A DNA stretch of 64,000 bases from Flagellimonas abyssi (lineage in GTDB: Bacteria > Bacteroidota > Bacteroidia > Flavobacteriales > Flavobacteriaceae), in NCBI RefSeq assembly GCF_019457905.1, contig NZ_JAHZSV010000015.1, forward strand, positions 1 through 64,000, written 5' to 3'. The notes below the pieces were generated by a model, which saw nothing but the letters and a program-made list of their open reading frames with translations, had not been told where the DNA came from and made no database searches. Shown here one piece after another: positions 26,332-34,759 of the stretch (positions within the stretch are counted from its first letter, which is position 1; each line of letters opens with the position of its first letter). The position numbers were made by a program, and so were the translations under genes.

Positions 26332-27024
26332 ATGACCCTGCAAGAAGTTTTAAATCTCATTTGGGATCAGATCTTTGTGATACTGTACTTGGCGACTTGG
26401 ATTATTTCGGTCTACAGGTATAGGAGGTTTTTTGATACACCTCTAAAGTTTTTCCCAATGATTATTATGTACACTTTCTTTAATGAGATTTTGGGATATT
26501 TCATCACATATAGCGATCAATTTCAATTTTTTTCCGATAGCAAATACACCCCTAACAATATTGTAATCTACAATATTTATCAAGTTGTATTTTTCGTATA
26601 CATTTTCGATGTATATCGAAAAATATTAAAAAGTGACCAGCTCAAAAAACTGGTTTTTTATCTCATCATAGCATGCGTGTTAGGATATTTGGTGAATGGC
26701 ATTTTAGTCAATCCATTGATTTATCAGACGACCTATGCCCATATCTTTGGGTCCGTTCTCATGGTTTTGATTTCACTTATGTACCTAAGAGAAAAACTCA
26801 ATGAAGAGAGCAGTCATCCTTTAAAATTTAATTTGATGTTTTGGGTGACTATAGGTCTATTGGCATTTTATATTCCATTTCCCTTAATCCTAACATTTTA
26901 TAAGATTAAGGCAGTATATGGAATCTGGATATTTTTAAAACCCATCTTGGTTACATCGATAATATTAATGTATGGATTTATCATTTTTGGTCTGCTGATC
27001 GGTAAAAGGAGGGCATTCAGGTGA
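26332..27024 (+). CDS. Seven-helix membrane protein, tandem paralogue 1
   Basis: A 230-residue integral membrane protein with about seven hydrophobic segments. No known family is recognised. Shared blocks with the gene at 27139 are: a Tyr-Arg pair plus RFFDTPLKFFPMIIMYTFF near residue 30, ILGYFI, YNIYQVVFFVYIF, FNLMFWVTIGLLAFYIPF and the C-terminus LMYGFIIFGLLIGKRRAFR. It begins 3 bp after the lipoprotein gene. Confidence 0.7.
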   Translation: MTLQEVLNLIWDQIFVILYLATWIISVYRYRRFFDTPLKFFPMIIMYTFFNEILGYFITYSDQFQFFSDSKYTPNNIVIYNIYQVVFFVYIFDVYRKILKSDQLKKLVFYLIIACVLGYLVNGILVNPLIYQTTYAHIFGSVLMVLISLMYLREKLNEESSHPLKFNLMFWVTIGLLAFYIPFPLILTFYKIKAVYGIWIFLKPILVTSIILMYGFIIFGLLIGKRRAFR

Positions 27025-27046
27025 TATTCTAAAACAACGTATACCA

Positions 27047-27073
27047 GCCTCCCTTTTTGGGAGGCTTTTTTTT
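27047..27073 (+). terminator. Rho-independent terminator
   Basis: GCCTCCC, loop TTTTT, GGGAGGC followed by a run of nine T. It ends the lipoprotein-membrane protein unit, so the second paralogue has its own promoter. Confidence 0.9.
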
Positions 27074-27138
27074 GTTATTTTTGCCGTCCAACCAAACTGA
27101 AACCAGCGCACTGTCCATTAGACGGTTACCATAGGATT

Positions 27139-27825
27139 ATGGATGCGATTCTAACCTTTATCTCGGAACATTACATTATTCCTTTTTATCTTATTGTTTG
27201 GTTGGTATCTGTGGCCTGTTACCGCACTTATTTTGATACACCATTAAAATATTACCCCATGTATCTCATGTATACATTTTTAACAGAGTTGCTGGGATAT
27301 TTTATAAAGTTCCATGAGGAATTCCAAGTGGTGAGCAACAACAAATACAATTGGTACAATGTTATCATTTACAATATCTATTCGGTGATAACATTTTTGT
27401 TTTTTTATTTCGTCTATTGGCAGGTATTGCATAAAGAAGTGCACAAGAAATGGGTAAAAATAGGTGCAGGGATAAGTTTATTAAGTTATGCCATTAGCCT
27501 ATTCTTCCAAGACCCATTCTACTCAAATCTATACTATGCAGATCTAGTTGCATCCATGGTATTATTATTCAGTATTTGGCTGTACTACAAAGAGAAGAAA
27601 ATTGAGTTCAACCCATACCCAAAAAAACACAATTTGATGTTCTGGACCAGTTTGGGGCTTGCCGTTTTCCATTCAATTTTCCCTTTTCTGATAATAATAG
27701 GTTATGAAGCTCCTAAAATTTGGGTCAACTATAACCTACGCGGTGTTCTTTGGATTTTTATCTTGTTTATGTATGGCACCTTTATGATTGGGGTCATGGT
27801 ACATAAAAGAAAGGCCTTTAGGTAG
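27139..27825 (+). CDS. Seven-helix membrane protein, tandem paralogue 2
   Basis: A 228-residue membrane protein, paralogous to the gene at 26332 in length, helix order and the blocks TYFDTPLKYYPMYLMYTFL, LLGYFIKFHEEFQ, YNIYSVITFLFFYFVY, KKHNLMFWTSLGLAVFHSIF and the Arg/Lys-rich end MVHKRKAFR. The function is unknown. It ends convergently with rpsT, with a shared hairpin between. Confidence 0.7.
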   Translation: MDAILTFISEHYIIPFYLIVWLVSVACYRTYFDTPLKYYPMYLMYTFLTELLGYFIKFHEEFQVVSNNKYNWYNVIIYNIYSVITFLFFYFVYWQVLHKEVHKKWVKIGAGISLLSYAISLFFQDPFYSNLYYADLVASMVLLFSIWLYYKEKKIEFNPYPKKHNLMFWTSLGLAVFHSIFPFLIIIGYEAPKIWVNYNLRGVLWIFILFMYGTFMIGVMVHKRKAFR

Positions 27826-27840
27826 AACTTTGCACAAATA

Positions 27841-27866
27841 AAAACGCCCCCTAAAAGGAGGCGTTC
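27841..27866. terminator. Bidirectional terminator after rpsT
   Basis: AAAACGCCCCCT, loop AAAA, GGAGGCGTT with flanking A/T: it lies 23 bp beyond the rpsT stop on the minus strand and 16 bp after the plus-strand gene. Confidence 0.75.
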
Positions 27867-27888
27867 TACATATTATGATTGGACACGA

Positions 27889-28140
27889 TTACATTGCTGC
27901 AACCTGAGTCATCAATTTACTTTTAAGGTTTGCTGCCTTATTGTTGTGAATGATGTTCTTTTTTGCCAATTTATCGATCATACCAACTACAGTGGGCAAC
28001 AAAGCTTCAGCAGCCTTCTTGTCTTCCTCGTTACGCAATTTTTTGATAGCATTACGCACAGTTTTGTGCTGATACCTGTTACGCAAACGTACTGCTTCGT
28101 TTCTTCTAATTCTCTTTAATGCTGACTTATGGTTTGCCAT
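27889..28140 (-). CDS. rpsT: 30S ribosomal protein S20
   Basis: An 83-residue basic helical protein with the S20 pattern: [20 protein letters not shown] at the N-terminus and [21 protein letters not shown] at the C-terminus. It binds 16S rRNA early in 30S assembly. It lies 35 bp after the last of four tRNA-Glu genes on the same strand, with no terminator between and a purine-rich AAAGAAAGGA in the gap, so it may be made from the tRNA transcript after processing. Confidence 0.96.
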   Translation of the reverse strand: MANHKSALKRIRRNEAVRLRNRYQHKTVRNAIKKLRNEEDKKAAEALLPTVVGMIDKLAKKNIIHNNKAANLKSKLMTQVAAM

Positions 28141-28175
28141 TGCTTACAATTAATTCTTTCTAAATCCTTTCTTTG

Positions 28176-28247
28176 TAGCCCGTAGGGGAATCGAACCCCT
28201 GTTACCAGGATGAAAACCTGGCGTCCTAACCCCTAGACGAACGGGCC
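28176..28247 (-). tRNA. tRNA-Glu(TTC), copy 4 in transcription order
   Basis: The minus strand folds as a 72-nt tRNA: acceptor GGCCCGT/ACGGGCT, anticodon arm CCAGG-TTTTCAT-CCTGG with anticodon TTC, T-arm GGGGTTCGATTCCCC. Discriminator A; CCA is not encoded. It is identical to the three other copies. Confidence 0.97.
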
Positions 28248-28322
28248 ATTATTTCAGTCTAAAAAATTTTAAGCTTCAAAGTTAAAAAATAAAAGCTTTT
28301 CAAGCTTAAAAACTCTTCTTTG

Positions 28323-28394
28323 TAGCCCGTAGGGGAATCGAACCCCTGTTACCAGGATGAAAACCTGGCGTCCTAACCCCTAGACGAACGGGCC
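28323..28394 (-). tRNA. tRNA-Glu(TTC), copy 3
   Basis: Identical 72-nt tRNA, 147 bp from its neighbours on each side. The anticodon is TTC. Confidence 0.97.
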
Positions 28395-28469
28395 ATTATT
28401 TCAGTCTAAAAAATTTTAAGCTTCAAAGTTAAAAAATAAAAGCTTTTCAAGCTTAAAAACTCTTCTTTG

Positions 28470-28541
28470 TAGCCCGTAGGGGAATCGAACCCCTGTTACC
28501 AGGATGAAAACCTGGCGTCCTAACCCCTAGACGAACGGGCC
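28470..28541 (-). tRNA. tRNA-Glu(TTC), copy 2
   Basis: Identical 72-nt tRNA, 147 bp from its neighbours on each side. The anticodon is TTC. Confidence 0.97.
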
Positions 28542-28616
28542 ATTATTTCAGTCTAAAAAATTTTAAGCTTCAAAGTTAAAAAATAAAAGCTTTTCAAGCT
28601 TAAAAACTCTTCTTTG

Positions 28617-28688
28617 TAGCCCGTAGGGGAATCGAACCCCTGTTACCAGGATGAAAACCTGGCGTCCTAACCCCTAGACGAACGGGCC
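28617..28688 (-). tRNA. tRNA-Glu(TTC), copy 1, nearest the promoter
   Basis: Identical 72-nt tRNA. Its 5' side is the unique upstream DNA that holds the promoter at 28712-28741. Confidence 0.97.
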
Positions 28689-28711
28689 ATATGGTTGCAT
28701 AATTGCGGATG

Positions 28712-28741
28712 CAAAAATACAACTATTTTTAAGTCTTGCAA
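28712..28741 (-). promoter_or_regulatory. tRNA-Glu array promoter
   Basis: On the minus strand a TTG (28741-28739) and TATTTTTG (28719-28712) stand 19 nt apart, a perfect TTG-N19-TAnnTTTG flavobacterial promoter 23 nt before the first tRNA. Confidence 0.75.
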
Positions 28742-28768
28742 CAGTATTTTTTATTTTTTGCCACCTCT

Positions 28769-30247
28769 TTAGTATGCCTTTGCAAACAACACCCTTTTAT
28801 TGGACGGTTTTCCTGTTACCATGCACTTACCTTGTTCCTCTTTTGCATCCAATGGAATACAACGTATAGTGGCTTTGGTCTCCTCTTTTATCCTATCCTC
28901 GGTTTCGGCCGAACCGTCCCAATGCGCTAAAACAAAACCTCCTTTTTCCTCGATAACTTTTTTGAAATCATCATAGGAATCCACTTCCGTAATGTGCCCC
29001 TTTCTATAATCCAACGCTTTGTTAAAGATGTTCTCTTGGATTTCATCCATTAACAAAACCACTTTTTCCACTACCTCTTCGGTTTTCACGATTTCTTTGG
29101 ACAGGGTATCCCTTCGGGCCACCTCAAAAGTACCGTTGGCCAAGTCACGCTGACCAACAGCCAAACGCACGGGAACTCCCTTCAACTCATACTCATTGAA
29201 TTTAAAACCTGGTTTATGGGTATCTCGGGTATCATATTTTACGGTAATGCCCTTATCGCGTAGCTCCTTTACCAAAGGTTCTACTTTTTCAGAAATGGCA
29301 TCCAACTGGTCCAATCCTTTATAAATAGGTACGATTACCACCTGAATTGGTGCCAACTGTGGCGGAAGCACCAAACCATTATCATCGCTATGGGTCATCA
29401 CCAAGGCACCCATCAATCTAGTGGAAACACCCCAAGATGTTGCCCATACATAATCTTGTGTACCTTCTTTGTTGGCAAATTTTACATCGAACGCTTTTGC
29501 AAAATTCTGACCTAAAAAGTGGGATGTTCCTGCCTGTAACGCCTTACCGTCCTGCATCAAGGCTTCGATACAATACGTTTCTTCGGCACCGGCAAAACGT
29601 TCGCTTTCTGTTTTGGTCCCTTTGATTACGGGAACACCCATATATTTTTCAGCAAATTCGGCATATACGTTCATCATAAGCTCGGCCTCTTCAATTGCCT
29701 CCTCTCGGGTTGCGTGTGCGGTATGCCCTTCCTGCCATAAAAATTCGGCAGTTCTAAGAAAAAGACGGGTCCGCATTTCCCAACGCACCACATTGGCCCA
29801 TTGGTTTACTTTTAAAGGCAAATCACGATAGGATTGAATCCATCTTCTATACGTATCCCAGATTATGGTTTCCGAAGTTGGGCGAACAATGAGTTCTTCC
29901 TCCAGTTTGGCGTCTTCATCCACTACTATACCACTGCCATCCTCGGCATTTTTCAAACGATAATGGGTGACCACGGCACACTCCTTGGCAAAACCTTCCA
30001 CATGGCTTGCCTCCTTGCTCAAATATGATTTTGGAATGAACAATGGAAAATAGGCATTCTCATGACCTGTTTCCTTGAACATTTTGTCCAATTGTGCCTG
30101 CATCTTCTCCCATATAGCGTAACCGTACGGCTTTATCACCATACAGCCCCTAACACCCGAGTTCTCAGCCAAATCCGACTTTACCACCAGTTCGTTATAC
30201 CATTTGGAATAATCCTCTGCTCTGCTCGTTAAATTTTTACCCATCAA
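28769..30247 (-). CDS. proS: Prolyl-tRNA synthetase
   Basis: A 492-residue class II synthetase of the short type (ProS type 3, eukaryote/archaeon-like, without the INS editing domain). Motif 2 is around [31 protein letters not shown], motif 3 in [20 protein letters not shown], and the anticodon-binding domain follows from about residue 290. A C-terminal zinc-binding-like extension ends [17 protein letters not shown]. Two adjacent Met codons allow a start at 30247 or 30244. It is divergent from the lipoprotein gene at 30339. Confidence 0.95.
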   Translation of the reverse strand: MMGKNLTSRAEDYSKWYNELVVKSDLAENSGVRGCMVIKPYGYAIWEKMQAQLDKMFKETGHENAYFPLFIPKSYLSKEASHVEGFAKECAVVTHYRLKNAEDGSGIVVDEDAKLEEELIVRPTSETIIWDTYRRWIQSYRDLPLKVNQWANVVRWEMRTRLFLRTAEFLWQEGHTAHATREEAIEEAELMMNVYAEFAEKYMGVPVIKGTKTESERFAGAEETYCIEALMQDGKALQAGTSHFLGQNFAKAFDVKFANKEGTQDYVWATSWGVSTRLMGALVMTHSDDNGLVLPPQLAPIQVVIVPIYKGLDQLDAISEKVEPLVKELRDKGITVKYDTRDTHKPGFKFNEYELKGVPVRLAVGQRDLANGTFEVARRDTLSKEIVKTEEVVEKVVLLMDEIQENIFNKALDYRKGHITEVDSYDDFKKVIEEKGGFVLAHWDGSAETEDRIKEETKATIRCIPLDAKEEQGKCMVTGKPSNKRVLFAKAY

Positions 30248-30338
30248 TTGTAGTTTGGCACAAAACTTGCGACTTTATTAATAAAATGATTGGGTAAAAC
30301 TAATTATTTTTAGTATGTTCAACAATAAAAATTGCGCC

Positions 30339-31613
30339 ATGTTAAAGTCTTTACTCCACAATAATCTTAGAACCCCCGCTGTATTGATGGTCAGTGCCAT
30401 CTTTGTGGCTTCCTGTGGTTCCTATCAACAAGCTTCTTATTATGATGACGGCATCTATTCTTCCAACGATCGCGTTGTTGGTGTTGAAAAGAGAAATGCC
30501 CAAGCCATGAGAATCGAAGAGCAGGAAAGCAATATGTACGGTGAATACTTTGGTGACCGCGCAAACGAAATTGGCGAAGTATTGGATAGCGAAGTTTTTA
30601 CAGATATAGACAGCTATTCCAGTCAAGCACAAAACGATTCAATTCCTTACGGCGAACAAACCGATTATTTCGCATACAACAATAATTATAACGGAAATCC
30701 TGGATGGGGAGACAATCCTACCAGCATTTCCATCAACGTTTATGACAACAGCTGGGGCTGGGGCGGTTATTATGGCTGGAACGACCCATGGTTATGGAAT
30801 GCCGGCTGGGGATGGAACTCTCCATACTACGGATGGGGATGGAACAATCCTTGGAGATATAATCGTTGGGGCTGGGGCGGATACTACGGCTGGGGACACC
30901 CATACAACGGTTGGGGCTGGGCCGGCAACTTTGGTTGGGGCGGATATTACGGCTGGGGTGGATACTACGGCAACTACTGGGGCCGTCCATATTACAACAG
31001 AGGCTATTATGGCAGAAACTACGCCTACATGTCAGGACGAAGAGGATATACTTCCCGTATACCCGGCACTGCAATTACATCTAAGTCAAACGGATACTCG
31101 ACAAGATTTAGAAATAACAGTGGACGTTCCAATGGAAACGTTTCCAGAAGTAATGGCTTGGCCAACAGAAGAAGTTCCAATGGCTATAGCAATAGGTCCA
31201 ACGTAAGAAGGTCCGTAAGTGCTGACGCAGTTTCCAGAAACCAGAATTATAGAACAAGTAGAAGTACCCGTACTTCCCCTAGTTATAATGGAAGCTCCAG
31301 AACATACCGTTCCTATGGCACTTCCCCCTCTACTAGAAGTAGCGGGACCTACAACCGAAGCTCTAGAAGCTATCAATCCAGAAGTACGGCACCGAGCAGA
31401 AGTTACAACCGTTCCTCTACCGGATCTAGTTCCAGAAGCTATCGCAGTAGCGGCTCTTCCAGAAGCAGTAGATCTAGCGGTAGTTATCGTAGCTCCGGAA
31501 GCAGTTCTAGAAGCTCCGGTGTAAGCCGTTCCTCCGGTGGTGGCTCAAGATCGTCCGGCGCATCTCGCTCATCAGGTGGTAGTAGAGGTGGACGTGGTGG
31601 CGGTAGACCTTAA
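30339..31613 (+). CDS. Gly/Trp/Tyr-rich and Arg/Ser-rich lipoprotein
   Basis: About 424 residues from the ATG at 30339 (an ATG at 30315 would add 8 residues before the signal). The signal peptide MLKSLLHNNLRTPAVLMVSA ends in the lipobox FVASC. The next 100 residues are acidic and look ordered (DRVVGVEKRNAQAMRIEEQE). Then comes a low-complexity block of WGW, GGYYGW and WGGYYG motifs (about 145-225), and a tail of about 170 residues made almost entirely of Ser, Arg, Gly, Asn and Tyr. The tail is strongly basic. Such sequences stay unfolded and can bind polysaccharide, nucleic acid or themselves; none of this is shown here. No family name is assigned. Confidence 0.7.
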   Translation: MLKSLLHNNLRTPAVLMVSAIFVASCGSYQQASYYDDGIYSSNDRVVGVEKRNAQAMRIEEQESNMYGEYFGDRANEIGEVLDSEVFTDIDSYSSQAQNDSIPYGEQTDYFAYNNNYNGNPGWGDNPTSISINVYDNSWGWGGYYGWNDPWLWNAGWGWNSPYYGWGWNNPWRYNRWGWGGYYGWGHPYNGWGWAGNFGWGGYYGWGGYYGNYWGRPYYNRGYYGRNYAYMSGRRGYTSRIPGTAITSKSNGYSTRFRNNSGRSNGNVSRSNGLANRRSSNGYSNRSNVRRSVSADAVSRNQNYRTSRSTRTSPSYNGSSRTYRSYGTSPSTRSSGTYNRSSRSYQSRSTAPSRSYNRSSTGSSSRSYRSSGSSRSSRSSGSYRSSGSSSRSSGVSRSSGGGSRSSGASRSSGGSRGGRGGGRP

Positions 31614-31649
31614 TTTCACAAAGTTATAGATTAATCTAAATCAGAATAA

Positions 31650-33152
31650 ATGAAAAGAATCTCAACTTTCATAATGGTATTGGCATGCACTTTTGCAAGT
31701 GCCCAAACCATAGATGATGTTATGCGCTACAGCACAGAAAACCTACAGGGAACCGCAAGGTTTCAAGCTATGGGCGGTGCATTTGGAGCTTTGGGCGGTG
31801 ACTTATCGGCCTTGAACGTTAATCCTGCCGGTTCTGCAGTATTCAATTTTAGCGAGATATCGATTACAGGATCCAACTACCATAGGAACAACGATGCCCT
31901 TTATGGCAATACCACAAGAAATTCCACGGACAATTCATTGGATTTTAACCAAATCGGCGGTGTTTTTGTATGGAACTCATCTACCGATAGCCCTTGGAAA
32001 AAAATTGCACTAGCGGTTAATTATGATTTGGTCGAGAACTTCGACAATCAATTGGTCGTTACAGGTTCCAGCCCCGTAGGAATCGACAACTATTTTCTGA
32101 ATTTTGCCGATGGCGAACCTCTAGGTCCATTACGTACCCAGCAAGGTGAGTATATTGAAGATGCTTATTTGGATATCGGTGCCAATCTAGGGTACTCCGC
32201 CCAACAGGCATTTCTTGGGTTCCAAGCGGGTATTATTGAACCTGTTGAAGATGATGACCAGAACACCTCTTACTTTTCCAATGCGCAATACGGCACTGTA
32301 AACCAAAGATATGTTCGGAACACTTCTGGTTACAATAGTAAATTCACATTGAACTTTGCAAGCCAATACAAAGAAGACCTATACTTGGGTGCATCTTTAA
32401 ACTTCCATAACGTACTCTATGACAGGGTTTCCTATTTGGATGAAGAAGGTTATGATGCCGAATCTCCGATTCAGAGTATTTCCTTTGACAATCTTTTGCA
32501 TACCGAAGGTTACGGATTCTCGTTCAGTCTAGGAGCCATCGCTAAGGTAAATCAAACGGTTCGCGTTGGAGCCAGTTATCAATCGCCAACATGGTACACC
32601 CTAACGGACGATACCTCACAGCGAATCAACTCAAACTTAGCGGTATCGGATATTGATTTCATCAACTTTACCATCGTAAACCTTTACGATGAATACAGGA
32701 TAAAAACACCAGAAAAGTACACTGGTAGTGTCGCTTTGGTATTTGGACAAGATGGACTCATCAGCTTTGATTACTCTTACCAAGATATGTCCAAAGCGGA
32801 ACTCAGACCAACTTCCGATCCTAGCTTTGCTGCTGAAAATGATTTTATCTCCGATACACTTGGCGCTGTGAACTCCTTCCGTCTAGGCGGTGAATACCGA
32901 ATAGACCAAGTTAGCCTTAGAGGAGGTTACCGATATGACCAAAGCCCTTATGAGGACACAGATTTTGTGGGAGACCTGAACGGTTTTTCTGCCGGTATAG
33001 GTTACAATTTTGGAGCTAGCCGATTGGATTTGGCCTACAGCAGAACCGAACAAGATGTGAACTCCTATTTGTTTGATGGCGGAGTCGACAACGCAGCGCT
33101 TATCAACAGAATAAACACGAATATATCTTTAGGCTACACACTAAAATTTTAA
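31650..33152 (+). CDS. OmpP1/FadL-type outer membrane transporter
   Basis: A 500-residue beta-barrel protein. Signal peptide MKRISTFIMVLACTFASAQ. The start of the mature protein, DVMRYSTENLQGTARFQAMGGAFGALGGDLSALNVNPAGSA (read in two parts), is the conserved hatch of the OmpP1/FadL/TodX group, and the protein ends with an aromatic residue (GYTLKF) as barrel proteins do. The group carries hydrophobic compounds across the outer membrane. Bacteroidota members are often labelled hemin receptor without evidence. It is 36 bp after the low-complexity lipoprotein gene, so the two may be one unit. Confidence 0.88.
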   Translation: MKRISTFIMVLACTFASAQTIDDVMRYSTENLQGTARFQAMGGAFGALGGDLSALNVNPAGSAVFNFSEISITGSNYHRNNDALYGNTTRNSTDNSLDFNQIGGVFVWNSSTDSPWKKIALAVNYDLVENFDNQLVVTGSSPVGIDNYFLNFADGEPLGPLRTQQGEYIEDAYLDIGANLGYSAQQAFLGFQAGIIEPVEDDDQNTSYFSNAQYGTVNQRYVRNTSGYNSKFTLNFASQYKEDLYLGASLNFHNVLYDRVSYLDEEGYDAESPIQSISFDNLLHTEGYGFSFSLGAIAKVNQTVRVGASYQSPTWYTLTDDTSQRINSNLAVSDIDFINFTIVNLYDEYRIKTPEKYTGSVALVFGQDGLISFDYSYQDMSKAELRPTSDPSFAAENDFISDTLGAVNSFRLGGEYRIDQVSLRGGYRYDQSPYEDTDFVGDLNGFSAGIGYNFGASRLDLAYSRTEQDVNSYLFDGGVDNAALINRINTNISLGYTLKF

Positions 33153-33173
33153 AAATCTAAAAATAGAAAGTAC

Positions 33174-33200
33174 AAGGCTGGAAGAAATTCCGGCCTTTTT
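33174..33200. terminator. Bidirectional terminator
   Basis: AAGGCTGGAA, loop GAAA, TTCCGGCCTT then TTTT: one G-T pair in the stem. It separates the convergent porin and T9SS cargo genes. Confidence 0.8.
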
Positions 33201-33204
33201 TATA

Positions 33205-34647
33205 TCAGCGAACCAATGAAAAATGTCTGCGAACCGACTTGGCCACAATAAGACCATCCTCATCGCGCCCATATTCCAAACGGAACCAATAATCGGATGA
33301 AGGCATATCCCTACCATTAAAAGTACCATCCCATCCAACGTTCACATTCACTTGTTTTAGGAGTTTACCATAGCGGTCAAAAATATATACCACAGGGTTT
33401 TCCAATCGCTCCACCCCGTAAACAGTCCAGTTGTCGTGAGCACCATCGCTGTTAGGGGTAAAGAATTTTGGGTAACCAACCACCAAAAACTCGATAGGTT
33501 GGGTAGTACCACAACCATTTTTATCGTTAATGATAACGGTATTGGTGCCCGGAGGAACATCCTCAAAAATAGGATCATCCTGAAATTCGCCACCATTTAT
33601 GGCATATTCATAGTTCCCGTCTCCCACCGGAACAATTTCCACATTGTACGGGTCAGTCTGGTCACTATTCACCAAATCATCAATGACCCGAACTTCTTCT
33701 AGCTCCGGAGTGCCATAAAAAGTGATTAGGATATCATCGGTAATCGTGGTACCAAACGTGGACTCGATTGTAACCCGATAGCGACCAGAATTTGGACTGA
33801 AAACAATCAATTCTATTTCACTGGCACCTGTGGCCAATACGGTTTCATAAGTACCGTCATCATCAGCATCCAACTCCCAAATAATATTTGAAATACTTGG
33901 TCCTACCGGAGAATTTAAAGCGGACAAAGTAATATCCGGGTCGCCCTCACAGGCCACAATATCAAACCCTAAAAATTCATCTCGCAAAGTACAATCCAAG
34001 ACATTGTCCTGATCTTCATCCACAGAAGAACCTGTAAAAGTCAACATAAAAGACTCTGGCTCTTCATCAAAATTGGTATTGTAGTTATTGATGTACAGGT
34101 AATAAATCTCCCCCTGTCTTACATTCAACCATTCATCGTAGGTATTCTGGCTGGACTTTACAAAGGGAGCACCCTCTCGCCCATCAACAGGGTTCACCCC
34201 TATTCCTGTAAAACCGGTATCGTTGTATTCATAGTTACACCGAATGGGCTGCGCGTTGCCATCTCCAACTATGGTGCAGAAGTTATCGTTCATGGTTTCA
34301 TCAAAAGGGCCATACAAAGCAAAATCCCATTCCGAGGTAATCGGGCTACCTGGCGTCACTGGAAGTGCTTCAATATCAAAACCGATTTGTCCGTCCGTAC
34401 CCGCCCTAAAAACGTACCAGGCCGTATTGTTCTCAATATTGGCAGAGCTCACACTCCCTTTTTCCAAACAGCCTGTTTGGGTAATTATCTCAGGATCAAA
34501 ATCATCGATATCACCGCTACCGTCAGTGGTTCCCAAAATGGGTTCATCTGCACAAACAGGAATGGCTGTCCTACAATCTGGTGAGTTTTGCGCACTAATC
34601 GCCTGAAATAGAAAGAAACAACAGATAGCGCTAAATAGGGCTCTCAT
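33205..34647 (-). CDS. T9SS type B sorting-domain protein 1
   Basis: A 480-residue secreted protein. Signal peptide FSAICCFFLFQAISAQ. The N-terminal 200 residues (DCRTAIPVCADEPILG, NTAWYVFRAGTDGQIGFDIEALP) are a domain shared with its neighbour. A PKD/Ig-like stretch follows. The C-terminus carries the gliding-motility-type T9SS type B sorting signal: FTPNSDGAHDNWTVYGVE, VVYIFDRYGKLLKQ, GWDGTFNGRDMPSSDYWF, ending RRHFSLVR. It would be exported by type IX secretion and placed on the cell surface. It is 112 bp downstream of its paralogue on the same strand. Confidence 0.88.
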   Translation of the reverse strand: MRALFSAICCFFLFQAISAQNSPDCRTAIPVCADEPILGTTDGSGDIDDFDPEIITQTGCLEKGSVSSANIENNTAWYVFRAGTDGQIGFDIEALPVTPGSPITSEWDFALYGPFDETMNDNFCTIVGDGNAQPIRCNYEYNDTGFTGIGVNPVDGREGAPFVKSSQNTYDEWLNVRQGEIYYLYINNYNTNFDEEPESFMLTFTGSSVDEDQDNVLDCTLRDEFLGFDIVACEGDPDITLSALNSPVGPSISNIIWELDADDDGTYETVLATGASEIELIVFSPNSGRYRVTIESTFGTTITDDILITFYGTPELEEVRVIDDLVNSDQTDPYNVEIVPVGDGNYEYAINGGEFQDDPIFEDVPPGTNTVIINDKNGCGTTQPIEFLVVGYPKFFTPNSDGAHDNWTVYGVERLENPVVYIFDRYGKLLKQVNVNVGWDGTFNGRDMPSSDYWFRLEYGRDEDGLIVAKSVRRHFSLVR

Positions 34648-34759
34648 AGAATTTTGGGGCTAATGGTTATTCTACTTACAACCCTTATAACTCCATTAAC
34701 CCTACCTTTAGTATTTTTTATCGAAGAAATTTGCTCTTAATCGACTAACAACATCTGTG

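Larger units (their letters stand above)
28176..28688. repeat. 147-bp tandem repeat array carrying tRNA-Glu
   Basis: Three full 147-bp units (72-nt tRNA plus 75-bp spacer) and a final tRNA are identical base for base as far as I can compare. The spacer has a 10-bp inverted repeat TTTTAAGCTT ... AAGCTTAAAA, which could fold in the transcript between the tRNAs. Confidence 0.95.

Noticed and set aside
28176..28688. CRISPR or insertion-sequence repeats
   Set aside because: The repeated part is a complete tRNA-Glu with a constant 75-bp spacer, so it is a tandem tRNA array.
30733..31524. Several overlapping open frames in both strands of the Gly/Trp/Tyr-rich gene
   Set aside because: They are made by the low-complexity, stop-poor sequence; only the plus-strand frame has a signal peptide and lipobox.
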